Assembly: GCA_025677815.1 (NCBI GenBank)
Contig: JAIXMP010000067.1
Coordinates: 1 to 64,000, forward strand
Length of the DNA: 64,000 nucleotides
Source: Phascolomyces articulosus
Lineage: Eukaryota; Mucoromycota; Mucoromycetes; Mucorales; Lichtheimiaceae
Reading direction: 5' to 3'
Shown here: positions 47,375 through 60,119 of the stretch, one piece after another
How the letters are laid out: each line of letters begins with the position of its first letter
Numbering within the stretch: the first letter of the stretch is position 1
Translations under genes and position numbers: made by a program
Notes under the pieces: generated by a model
Seen by the model: the letters and a program-made list of their open reading frames with translations, nothing else
What the model was told of the DNA's origin: nothing
Database searches by the model: none

Positions 47375-49111
47375 ATGTTCTTTCAACTTTTGACTACTTG
47401 GATATTATGTTCATTGCTATCACCATGGCAGTATCTTACTGTGCTTGCTTTACCACGTCCAACTACTGACTTCTGTTGGAATAATATTGATACATTGTAT
47501 GCAAATTTGGAGTCTAGAATCATTTATGGGTTATAGAATGATATTTATTTAAACAAGCAAATATTGATCTATAATTGGGGGTTTCTTTTTTATATAGATT
47601 TGTTTTTGGAGATTCGTATAGTTATGTTGAAGGTCGCTTAGGCACAAAGGAGTTTTCATGGAATAACTTTACATCTCCTGGTGCTGTTCATCATGATCCA
47701 ATCCTTGTCAATAAGGTTAGATAAAGGGAAAAAAAAGAAACACTCAACTATATATTCATGTTTAATAACTTGTTTTCTGCATATAGACAAGTGCGAATGG
47801 ACCGAATTGGGCTGAGTATTTGACAGATTGTTATGAAGGTTTACCACAACGTTGTCATAAAAAGCTCTATGATATTGCATTCGCAGGCGCTGATATCGAT
47901 CCGGTCCTCATTACCAAACATCATCCATATACCATATCCTTTGTGGAACAAATAGAACAATGGAAAGAGAATATGGTTCATGCTGTTCCTTGGAAAACTC
48001 AAAACACACTGGCCACTTTTTGGATGGGGTACATATAAAAAAGAAAAAAGAGAGAAAGAGAACAATCTAGTTTATTTGGAGAAACAACAAGCAAAAAAGC
48101 TTAACCTTTTTATTATATAGTATTAACGATGTGGGCGATACAAGTTCATGGACTAATGTATGTAAATAAGCAGTATAAGCCTTAAGTTCCTCCTTATTAT
48201 TGTAAATCTTATAAATCGTTTTTTACTTTTTTGATTCATGTGAAAAAGCTTAACTGTATCTAATATGCAATCGACTATCTATTTTAGATTTCTTTTCCTA
48301 CATTTTATAATGAACTTATTGACATCTATTTCAATCATGTTGTAAGTACTATTTAATATATGTATATATATTGTTTTTTAAACGTGTAAATAGATAGAAA
48401 AAAGTGGATGGTTACAACTTCTTTTTTTTTGTGTAATATGACGCACACAGACATTAATACAAAAAGGCTATTTTTGCATATTTTGTTACTCAAATTCATC
48501 ATTTATCCACATGTTTTCATAATTATATATAGGACAAAGTGTACGACCAAAATGTACGATCATTTCTATTCTTCAATGTGCCACCACGCCATCGATCACC
48601 TGGTGGTGATAACAATACCACTTATGCAAATATCATTCAAACATTCAACACTGTTTTGAATGAACATATTGGTGTATTTCAAAGCAAACACACAGACGCC
48701 CATGTTATGTTGATCAATGCATTTGACTTGTTTAACAAGTACCTGGATAATGCAGAAGAACTTGGATTCAAGGATATTTCAAACTTTTGTCCAAATTCAA
48801 CTGCTCCTGATATTAATACAAATTATGAAAGTTATGGATGTCTCCCACCCTATGAATATTTTTGGCTCAGTAAGTTGGTTTTTTTTTTGATTGTTGTTGT
48901 TTTTGGATATATGTCCGATCAACAACAGGAAGAAGAAAAGAGACGCAGGGATAATCATGTACGTAGTAAGCAATAGAAAAAAAAATGAGGGTTATAATAA
49001 TGAAAACATAAAAAAATAGATTCAGGGCATCCAACTTATCCAGTTCATCGATTACTAGCTTCAGATATGGAAGAACAATTGAAAGAATCGTCTAGTCCAC
49101 ATTGTCATTAA
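47375..49111 (+). CDS. Secreted SGNH/GDSL esterase (CE16-like) with Asn at the usual Asp position
   Basis: Seven exons (47375-47496, 47598-47715, 47787-48028, 48121-48157, 48288-48341, 48533-48869, 49020-49111) give 333 residues. A signal peptide opens it (hydrophobic WILCSLLSPW, cut near ALA). Block I is FVFGDSYS with the nucleophile Ser. Block III is MGINDVGD, with the oxyanion Asn. Block V is NSGHPTYPVH, with the catalytic His. In most SGNH esterases the residue three before that His is Asp. Here the spliced codon is AAT (Asn), formed across the last intron. The family removes acetyl or acyl groups from carbohydrates or lipids outside the cell, and the substrate is unknown. The start is the ATG that gives the signal peptide. 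ATGs further upstream are less likely. Confidence 0.88.
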
Positions 49112-49876
49112 TAAGCTTTTTATAGGCTATATAAAATAAAATAAAGTAAAATAAAATAAAATAAAATAAAAAAATTGGTTTCAATAAATTGAATTTATTG
49201 ATTTTTGGTTGGTAGTCTATTTTTTGCGCTTGGTTGGACAAACAGCCATGCTTTTTTTTCTTCTCAGACTCATGTTCTGTTTCCTAGTAGGGAGGTCAGC
49301 CATCTGGACTGCAGCCTGTTCATCCCTACCTTCCATATTCTTCTTCTCTCCCTCACCCCACCCCACTCACTCTTCATCATCATCATCACCTTTATTATTA
49401 TCATCTATCCCTTTCAATCAATCAATCTCCTCTCTCACCCAAAAAAAAAAAGAAAACTTAATCGTCAGGCTATCAATGATTACTCTCTTTTTCTTCTCTT
49501 TTTTACACTTTGTACAAAACACTTATTTTTAATACACTCCTTATAAAAACATCATTCACACATAAAGCCGCATATACCCACCGTCCTTATCGACTGACAG
49601 GTCCTGCCTTTTTATTTTCTTATACATAAACAGTCGCAACAAAAGCGCGCGCGCCCCTCCCTACGTTCCTTTTTATTCCTTTCGACTTCTTTCTTTTCGT
49701 TTGAAAACGTTTTCTTTTATTGTTTATATATCATCATACCCACTACTCTACCATCACCTTCACTACAACTATTATTATACATACTCCTTCCTTTCTTCAT
49801 ACCTCGAAAAATATTCTCCTTCATCCTTTCCTCCTCTTTTTCTAATATTATATAAATTTACATCTTATTTATTCCT
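49112..49876. other. Intergenic region with CT-rich leader
   Basis: The left part holds the AAAAT repeat and a 3' UTR. The right ~600 bases are strikingly C/T-rich, a usual look for a fungal promoter and 5' UTR, and lead to the large cytoskeletal gene. Confidence 0.55.
49131..49173. repeat. (AAAAT)n pentanucleotide repeat
   Basis: About eight units with one AAAGT interruption, 20 bases downstream of the SGNH esterase stop codon. Confidence 0.9.
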
Positions 49877-52800
49877 ATGAACAGTTTATCACCATCATCA
49901 CTTTATTATCAACAAAAGTACGTGATTGTTATGTTTTTTTTTTTTTTAAAAAAAAAAAAAAGAATCATACGACAATAAACTCATCTATTTTTTTCTTCTT
50001 TTGACATAATTAATATTAGCCTATTTGAATGGATTCGATCACAACTTTCAATCTATTTTACTCTCTCACTTCTTGACTCATCTTCAACGATTGATCGAAA
50101 ATGGCTTTTATGTCTTGCACACCGATATTTTCCATCCTCCATTCCTGACTTAATTATCCGTTTAAAAAATGATAAGGACGATAATGATGTGATTATTTAT
50201 CAGCTATTTTTGGATCATTGGCAATTAAAATACACGATCAATGATTGTATCTTTTCTTTTGTGGACGCGATCCGTCAACATGTATCTCAGCAAGAACGAC
50301 AAGAACAAAAAGATCATCATCAACAACAACAGCAACTACCATCACAACAAAACCTTAAAACTCCTAAAAACATTCTTGCGGGTAAATATTATAATATTTT
50401 TATAAAAAAAAAAAAAAAAAAAAAACTTCAGGGACACACCCAAAGTATTTTGTTTAATCAAGTGAAATCATTATAATTGTATATCATTTTTATATATAAT
50501 TATATAATAACACTTGATTAATAACAACAACAAGGGTCCTGTAATAATTTTTTATTGTACCTGATGAGAAGAAAAAAGAAAGAAAAAAACTAATATGCAT
50601 ATAACAGTAATAAGGAGCATGCCATCATTCAAGTGCATGCAGTTCGATTTTATCCACATGAAATTATTTACGGCTACCGTATTACACAGTATTACCGATT
50701 TGGACCATCGACTACAACTTTTACGTGATATGAACGAGAATAACGACAACGATGATAATGATGAAGAAGAAAAGCAACGATACCAATCGTTATGTTTTTG
50801 GTTGGATCATATTCAAACATTATCATTAAAAGGGGAATCCATTCTGCACGCAATAGTTGAAAACCAGATCGATGCAACCACGGATAATATCTCGGCCCTT
50901 TTGGAACTTTATAATAACAAACAATTATCCGATCCGTTATGTCTTAAATTAACCAAACCACTCAAAGTATTGGATCAATATCACGCTACGCAACGCTTGC
51001 AACAACGAATACAATGGCTGAATGAATTAAAACAAACATGGCTTGAAGCGCATGACTGTGTGATCACATTACTCCATGGTCCAGATGAAAAGATAAACGT
51101 CGTGGATGCAGCCATGGAAAACGCGACGCTGGCGTATCAACGTTGGAGTGGGGCATCACCGACAGCCAATGCTACATTATACACCGCCATGCAAAAACAA
51201 TACTGCGAATTCCGACATCGTATGCATCAAGTGGCTGACCAAAAGAAGCACGTGGATGCATTTATACAATACACGGATGAATTACAGAAACAAGGCCAGC
51301 AACTTTTACTACAAGCATCATCCACGACTATGGAAACAACGACTGATTTTGAACTTGCTATTGAATATTTTCATGATCGTGTCCATATCGCTACAGAACG
51401 AATGAATGCACGTATCCCTTATCCTGCACATCAGACCCTGAAAAATACAGAAATTCAAGATGCGGTACGAAGGCGAAAATCATTGCTTTGGTTACTGCAA
51501 GAAGAACTGGACCAATCATTACGTCAACATCAGCGCCAACAACAAACACATGATGATAAACAAACAAACGATGATGTATGGATAAAGATGCGTATGAAAG
51601 CTGTACAGAACTTGATGAAAAGTGCCACCATGTCTGGTTTGACATTGGATGAAATCCAACAATTCCAAAAGGAGTGTCGTGATTACCGGATCACATCCAG
51701 AAAAAAACCCAATGTTGAATTGGATACATTACTCTATCAATTGAAAAATAATCTTGATGTGTACGAACGAAAGGTACGAACACAGAATGCTATTCAAAAA
51801 GTATCAGCAGATATTCACGAGAAGACGCAAAACATATGGTCGACACTGATTCCACTTGAAGAAGGTAAATTCGATGCTATGGATAGTTCATCAACAACCT
51901 CATTCGGCAAAGAGCATGGTATCTCGGTGGATGAAGAACTTGTTGGTTCTTTATTACTAGAAAACGAATCTGATGAAGTAGAGGAAGAGTATGCATGGAT
52001 TCAACAACAACATCAGGATTATATGGCACTTGTTGATTATGGAAATGCCCTGTTGGCTCAGCGTTCTATTTGTAAATCTTATCAATCCCAAGCCAAGGAG
52101 CTGCTCGTAGCAGGTACTCGACATGAGCATCAACTTACATCAGCATGGACCGACATGACCATGATCCGCTTTGGTTCCATTCACCATCCGTTCGACAAAA
52201 TGACAGCTTTTGATGATTATATCCACCAATCCACTACGTTTTTAAGACAAGTGGATAAACAATATCAAATGTTACCTGTACCCAATAAACATGTTCAAGC
52301 CAATCGACCTATTCCATATGCACCGGAAAATACATTCTTGGTACAACTGTCAAACCAATGTCATTCTATCGTCCAACTGAGTAGCACCGTGTCTATACTT
52401 GTACAAAGATATCAATTAGCACTTGATATCGTTTCGGACATAAATACATGTATCCACACTATCAACAGCATTGTCCCATCCGATATGGACCATGGTATGG
52501 GAGAAGAGAAGAAGTTGCGGGATCAAACACAAGCTATTCGAGCACGACTTTTGGATGCACCAGGATGTCATGTAATGGTTGATGCATGGGATAAACTATC
52601 GTCCAACGCATTGTCTCAGCTTGCTCAGCGAATTCAACAACACAAACAAACACAACAACAATGCAAGTTGGATGCTGCAGCTGATGAAGCTTATGTAGTT
52701 TGGCAAAAGACCATCACTGATTTGGATGCATTAACAAAAGGTTGGCAAGACGATGAAACTCACTTGGCTCATATGGTGACACAATTGGAAACTCTTTATC

Positions 52801-55800
52801 CATCCAATCAAACATCCTTTGAAAAGATGCAACAAGCATTTTCATCCAGCGGTCGTTCCTTGTCCATATCCCATTATGAACAACAACAACGGGTGGCAAG
52901 CATTGTAGAGTCCGTACATACAGGGTACAATGATTATAACGTGATGACAGGATATTTTGAGAGACACAACGCGTGGCAAGAACACATGGATGTGGCGGTC
53001 CGATTGTGTGACGAACAAGATATGGATATGACCACGTTGATTCACAACAGCAGAGTATTGGTTACACAGCATGATGACAGTAGCAAGGAGAAAAACAACA
53101 TCAGCCATACTTCTTTATTGCCACCATTGCAAGTCCCTGATATCCAAGATTTACAAAATTATGTTGACCAACATGGTTTATGTTACCGTGTTGAATTTGA
53201 AAAAGTTCTTGCTGCCCAACTGACATTAGATGAACGTATCCAAAATGTGAATATGACCATGCTATTTGCAAAAAATGTGGAGACGCAATGCAACAAGATC
53301 TGCCAAATCATGGATAAATTAAAGAACGATACCACGATGGATGGTCCAACAGTGGCAAAACAGATTCAAGATCCAGAACTATACCCTGCACGCAATCAAA
53401 ATGGCCAAGATATTGAATTCAACAAAAGAATCCGATGTCAACTTGAATCTCTTTTGGATCATGCCATACGTCAACAACAGAGTAATACAAAACAATCCAA
53501 ATTACAAAAAATGCATGACGAGTGTGACATCCTTGTTCAACAATTCCAAGAAAAAGCGGATCATGTTCTTTTGTGTATGACACAGCATGTCATGGATGAA
53601 CTGGCTTCCTCTGCTCAAGATTGTATTGTTCATATTCATCAAATCAATATGGACAATGATCTTGATGGAAATGCCAACAACAAGATGCATCAACACACAA
53701 TTGAATCTGCACTTACCGTGGTACAACAAGCATGGAAAGAAAAGAAGGAGAATGATGAAAAGACCCAAAAGCAACAACGTAATCAAGATGCATGGGAAAC
53801 TTATTGTAAATTATCTAATTGGCTTACACAACAACATAATACAATTCAGGTTCTTGATACAAATGATGATGATCTAGTCTTTATTGCTCAACAACGTAAT
53901 AAGCTTCAAGAACTTGAGCGGGAGGGAGTTCATGTATTATACGCTCAATGGCACAATGAAAAACGACTGGATAATCCACATGCCGATGAAATGAAAGCTT
54001 TATATGAGCATGTCAAGGCGGATCATGACGATTTATTGGCAGCATTGGATTATATCGATGAACTGTACAACAAGAAACAATTGGAAAAATCAAGACAATC
54101 CTTTGTGGATGGACTTTCATCAACAATGCGTGTCATGACGACTTGGGCAGAAAACGAAAAATGCATTGTGACAAGTGGTACACAGCATCATGTATTAGAC
54201 ACAATTGAATCCAAGGCATGTAAGGCAGCAGATTTATTCAGAGCTCAAATACAAGCTTATCCAAATTATCCAGTATTGCAACAACAACAGCAACAAGCAC
54301 AGTTGATCCTTGAACAAACGGTGTGTGCAGCCAATGATGCCAAACTTTATTGTGATATTCATCTTGAATTGGATGAAATTGAAGCTTCCATGTTGAATAT
54401 TAGTACTAGCACATCCTTGTCCGCATCGATACTGACGACCTTGTTAAATGATATGGCACACCACATCAAGACATCCTTCAAGGAAGATGCCAATCAACGT
54501 CATGCACTTGTTCGTCATGATCAACTTGTTCAATTGGTAAAAGGAGTCGAGGCAAGAGAAGAAGAAGCACAGAAACATGCAGATGCAGTGCAAGCACAAA
54601 AAGATGCAGAACGTCGACGACTTTTAATCGAACAAGCCATTCAAGATGCCAACAAAGATACATTAGCTGTCGCTACGGTAGTTGACAAGGAGAATGCTTG
54701 GGAGATTCATGACTTTTATCTTGGTAGCATTTCAGCGGTGGCTATTCATCAAGCACGACGTCTTAAATGGCATGATGAGGCATTGAGTGAAGCTGTATGT
54801 ACTTTGGAATCATCCTATGCTTGTTTACAACGTGTAGCCGAACATGCCAAACAAACACATGAAATCAAGGCATGGATTGATAAATGGGAAGGTCAAGATA
54901 TGATGGAAATGACATCTATCATTGAAACATATCTTCAAGACAAGATATGGGATGAAGCACCAGCCATGATTCAAGAAAGCGTAAAGAAATCCGTCACTCA
55001 ACGCCATGACAGTGTTCAAGAAGCTTGGGATAATTTATGCGAACAACGAAAACAAGCGGAAGCCATGGCCAATGAACGATTAAAAGAACAAAAAGAACAA
55101 GAATTATTGGCCACTGTTGAACACCTCATCAAACGTGCACAAGCTCAACTCAGTCATTGTCGATGGGATGTGGATAAACGAGATTTAGCCTCCATGCCAC
55201 GCGAACCTGAAGCATTAGCGATTGAACGTCGTGTCACTGATTTATCCGCCACCACGGCCAGTTTATTACGTCAACATTATCCGACGTCAGAAACAATGAC
55301 CCAAGAAAACCAGGCTTATCGAGCCATTGTAGATACAAGCATTCGTCAATTCTTTGACACTGTACAAGATACCCAGTGCAAAATTGCACAAGCGTTAGCC
55401 ATCAGTGAATACTTGATGATTTCAGATGATATCCATATGATGATTAGCATCTTTGAAGAATCGTTACCCAAAACCACGACTTCCACATCACGTAATATTA
55501 GCAAGCAGGACTTGCAAGCTTTGGAAGCACAACAAAAGTATTATAATGAACATATTGGTCAAGAATTGGAGACAGCACAAGAAATTGCAATGGAGAATCC
55601 CATGTTAAATAAACCATATAAACAATTATGTGATCGATGGGGATCGGTGCAACGTCATGTACAATCTTTATTACGACGAGGGCGTGTTACTCGTGGTCGA
55701 TTGACTTCGTTACCTACTACTACCAATACCTCATTATTATCTTCTTCACCATCCTCTTTAACATCATTCACCTCTTTATCACCTGTATCATCGACATCTT

Positions 55801-56396
55801 CATCATCATCGAGCATTCTTCCTTCACCTTTGGCATCAGCCTCTTCACCACTCAGTCCACGATCTACTCATAACAACAACAATTCAATCAAACGAAAAAG
55901 ATTAATTTATGAACCTGATCCAGATAACCAATTGGATGTAGAAATTGGTAAAATTGTGAATCAAGTTCCCTATTCCGTCAAAGTAGAAATGGTACCTGGT
56001 GAAGTAGGTCGTTACTGGTTTGGATCTCGTTTAGTCTATTGTCGTATTCTCAAGAGTAGAATGGTTATGGTGCGTGTCGGTGGTGGATGGTGTGAACTAT
56101 CTCAATTCATGCGTGACCATGCTATGCTTCATGATGCCAATGAAATGCATATTGTGGGTGATGAACAAGGGTTTATTCATATGAGTACAGCACGTCGACC
56201 TAGTCTTCCTCCTCCATTATATCATAGTTCCTCCTCATCCACGATCTCTACCACATCTACTTCCTCTTCTGGTTATTATATGGATGGTGATCGATATATG
56301 GCCGTAGATCATTATGGAAATTATCATGCATTAAAAATGCAAAAAGTGGATGGTTTATTAAATAGTAGTGGGAGTCGTAGTATCTTGATTAAATAA
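49877..56396 (+). CDS. Giant CH / helical-rod / GAR-domain cytoskeletal protein (spectraplakin-like architecture)
   Basis: Three exons (49877-49917, 50020-50381, 50608-56396) sum to 6,192 bases in phase, or 2,063 residues. Residues ~14-100 look like a calponin-homology segment: NLFEWIRSQLS, then WLLCLAHRYFPSSIPDLI. About 1,750 residues of heptad-rich helix with spaced Trp follow, as in spectrin-type repeats. A Ser/Thr linker leads to a GAR (Gas2-related) domain at about 1902-1977: VGRYWFGSRLVYCRILKSRM then VMVRVGGGWCELSQF. CH domains bind actin and GAR domains bind microtubules, so the protein may link the two systems. In animals this order defines spectraplakins. The CH call rests on a short match, while the GAR call is firm. 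The second intron's acceptor was chosen by phase. Confidence 0.85.
49934..49961. repeat. T14A14 perfect palindrome
   Basis: Fourteen T followed directly by fourteen A, within intron 1 of the CH/GAR gene. It could form a hairpin and is prone to length error. Confidence 0.9.
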
Positions 56397-56674
56397 TATA
56401 TATACTTTTTTGTTTTAATAATAATAATAATAATAAATCATGATCCAATTCAATGTGAATTGTTTCATATCGGAAAATCAATGGATCAAAAAAAACACAG
56501 CATATTCTTTTGATTGGATGAGATTTTCAGGTCTAGCCCTCTTTGAAGTGAAAAAAAAAACACTAGTCTTACCAGCCAAAAAAGAAAAAGAGATTTCCCT
56601 TTTTCCTTCTTTTTTTCTGTATAAATATAAACTTTGTAAGAGTGTGAGACACAACAAAGCTGTGTACTACGTGA

Positions 56675-59600
56675 ATGGACCTGCATGACAAAGAGTGGAA
56701 TACTCATACTACTACTTGGGGAGAACAACCACCTTATTCAGAACAACGTTTATCGAAATTACCATCTCCCATTCACCCTTCCCATCACCACCATCATCAT
56801 CACTCGGTTGTTGAATCAGTAGTCCCTGGACAACAACATAACGTCGTACCTTCTTCTTCCATCATAACAACTAGTACTGGTACTAGTACAACTCATTCTT
56901 CACCTAATAATGAACATTATAATATGAACTACTACTATTCGTATGTATAATATATATATATATATATATATATTGGTTGAAAGTAGAAAGAGAGAAGGGT
57001 AGTGTCAGTGAGTAGTGTGTGAAATATCAAACAAGAAGAAACAGTGACAGAGAAAGCCATTATTATTATCATTCTGGGATGATGATTATTTTGTCCCACG
57101 CACGCGCAGGGGCCCAGTGAGGGCGTAAAATATAACAGGCTTTTATTTTTTTTTTTATTCTAAGCTCCCTTTTTTTTACTTCTTTCTTCACTTCTTTTTC
57201 TTAGGTCAACAACAAGTCATTCAAATTATTACGGTTATCCTAATACTTCTTCTCATACTACAACTACTACTTATAATCAACAATATCAACATCCTATAAA
57301 TAATAATTATAATACTACTATTGATTCACGTCCAACGTTTCGACGATCTGAATCTTCTCCGCAGCAGCAACGATCTTATCGTCATCAAACAAGGTAAAGT
57401 TATCGTTACAAAAAAAAAAAAAAACTTATAAAAGTAATTGTCATATTGTGGTTATAATAGTTTTATTATAAAACAACAAGACCAGTTACTGTCTTTTTTT
57501 TTATTTCAAACAACTGAAAAAAAATACACTTGTTTTTCTTCTTCCTCTCCCTGATTTTTCACCTCCTTGGTTTTGACAATCCCTTTTTTTTTTGTATCAC
57601 TTTTAGTTTCACCATGTCATCTCAACCTACAACACCACGTCCATCTTCTTCACCATCCATACCTGCTATAGAAGACCATCCTCACCATCACCATCATCAT
57701 GAACAAAATACATCTAATAATCATCATGGAAATACAACGGCACTACCTGTCAACACAACAACAACAACCACGGTAGGAGAAACAACACCTAGCGAACAAC
57801 AACCATCATCATCATCACCCTCAGATGAACAATCCAATCAAGATACGAATAAACTTGCTAAACGTACGCGTCAAGCACCTGGTCTTTATAGTATTACTGA
57901 ACCAGGTCCAAAGTTTGCAGCAACAAAATATGGTGGAAACCTTTTTGCCGTTGACCGAAATACAGTGTAAATATATATATAAAGTTGGAAGTGTGTAGAA
58001 GAGAGTGGAGAAAGGGAGGGGGGAAGGAAAGGAATGAAAAGAAAGAGAATATTAGGGTTGATTGATTGATTGATAAATAATAGACTGGACGTTCAACTTC
58101 AATCCAAGTTTGACCGTGGCTTCTTTATTGCGGATAATGATTGGACGTGTTACCGACGTAATTATTTTCAAGTCAGTGCAACCTTCCATCTGCACGGATA
58201 CCCGCTGTACTACCATGACCAACATGATCCCGAACTTGGGTGTCTTGTCCGTGATGTAGGAGATGATCAACTTCACCCTGTCAATTGTTTTATGGTGGGT
58301 ATCTCAGCTCATGTTGTGGATGAGGATAAACGGATTCTATTGATTCAACATACAGCAAAACGTGATAAAGGTCCACAATCTCAACCGGAACCTAAGCCGA
58401 TCCGGCCCGGTGGTGACCTGGCCGTATTGAGTAACATGGCAGCAGCAGCTGCTGCTGCTCTTTCGAATACTTCCAATACAACATCCTCTTCTTCTGGAGC
58501 CACGGGAGAATCTTCATCCCAAACACCTACTTCTTCTTCCATGACAACGACACCTATTAATCAATCTATTGCGACATTTGAACGTATTCAATTCAAATCA
58601 GCTACAGCCAATAATGGAAAACGAAGAGCAGCACAGCAATATTATGTATTGATGGTGGAATTATATGCCAAAATTGCTTCGGGAAAATTAATCCATGTGG
58701 CAAGTACTCGATCGGCTCCTTTGGTTGTACGTGGTCGAAGTCCTGGACATTATTCAGAACGACGTGGTAGTGAAAAAGAAGAAGAAAGTACAGCTGCTAC
58801 ATTAGCTGCTCAAGCAGCGACAGCAGCTCATGTTACACCATCTTCGTCATCTTTAGTCAATTCACAACCACAAGCAACCATTGCTTCTCATTCGGAAGAC
58901 CAAAAGGAGTACCAGGAACATCATCCTTCTCATTCCCATTATCCAGAAAGATCTTCTTCTTCCTCTCCTTCTTCTTCTTCTTCTCAATTACCACCTCATC
59001 CACCTGTACAACAACCTAATGGATATTATTATCAACATCATCCATCATCATCATCATCATCACAACAACAACATTTACCTCCACCTCATAGTCCTACATC
59101 CTCATTACCAATTATTCCACCACCTCCGTCGTTTGATGCACCTCCTCCACCTCCGATGGCACCGTCACCCCAACAACAACATGTGGTGATGAGAGCACAT
59201 GATCGATCTATTTCGGCACCTTCAGGTTCAGTAGATATTTATAATAATCATGGTCATGGTAATAATAATAATAATAATAATAATGGACATGATATGAATC
59301 GATATGGATATTATCAACAACGCGATCATTGGAATATGACACATTCAAGAATGGCTTCAAGCGGAGAATCACCTTATCATTTGCCTCCACCTCCACCTTC
59401 ATCACAAACACAACAACATGCCCCTTATAATTACTATCCATACAACGACTCCCATTCCCGATCTCATCATCATCCACAACAACCACCTATAATGAATCAT
59501 CCTTATTATAACGGGTAAGTTATTTTTCTTTTTTTCTTTTTTTCTTTTTCTAAAATATTCTATTGATGTTGGGGGGGAAGGGACTTTCTTATAACCTTAC

Positions 59601-59762
59601 CTTTATTTTATTTTTTTTAATTAATCCATTTATAGAATCCCTTCAAATAATTCACGTCCACCTTCCTCTTCACCTTCTTCTTATCCATCTTCAAACGGTA
59701 TTGAATATCATAGTTATTCGTCACATCGAGATGGTAAGGAAGAAAAAGAATTAGAAAAGTAA
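56675..59762 (+). CDS. NDT80/PhoG-family transcription factor
   Basis: Five exons (56675-56940, 57205-57393, 57607-57966, 58084-59514, 59636-59762) give 790 residues. A long His/Ser/Thr/Gln-rich head precedes the p53-like NDT80/PhoG DNA-binding fold: FDRGFFIADNDWTCYRRNYF, CFMVGISAHVV, LIQHTAKRDKG, then after a ~75-residue Ala/Ser/Thr insert ATFERIQFKSATANNGKRRA, QYYVLMVELYAKI and VVRGRSPGHY. The tail is disordered (Pro, Gln, His, Asn runs). Relatives include yeast Ndt80 and the Neurospora VIB-1/Aspergillus XprG regulators of meiosis, nutrient response and secreted enzymes. Nuclear action is inferred. A shorter product could start at an in-frame ATG at 57614. Confidence 0.9.
56951..56973. repeat. 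(TA)n microsatellite
   Basis: A dinucleotide run at the start of the first intron of the PhoG-family gene. Confidence 0.85.
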
Positions 59763-60119
59763 TGAACCTATCATACATAAATAGCGAATGCATTTTTTTT
59801 TTGGCATAAAAAGAGAGAATATAATAATTTAGTTCCTTTTTGTAATTTTATAACATTTTTTTTTTACTATGTTGTATCCCCCACTCTTCCTCTTTCTTTT
59901 TTTTATGCTATGCATAAATTCACATCCCACATTTATATACACACACAAAAAAAAATGACATCGTTTAACATTATCTTATATAAAAAGAATAAAAACAGAT
60001 TTATATAAATAGTATATATATATATATATGTAAAGTCAGGGTATCAAAGGTGAAAAAAAAAAACAAATTATAGAAAAATATACACACAAATCATTAAAAA
60101 GAAGAGAGAGAGAGAGAAA
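59763..60119. other. Convergent 3' intergenic region
   Basis: A 357-base AT-rich gap between the PhoG-family gene and the kinesin gene. It holds the two 3' UTRs and a short TA run. Confidence 0.55.

Noticed and set aside
58881..59486. Leu/Ile/His-rich 102-codon frame (+) and Tyr/Val-rich 92-codon frame (-) within the PhoG gene
   Set aside because: Both are shadows of CAT/TCA repeat codons in the real frame.
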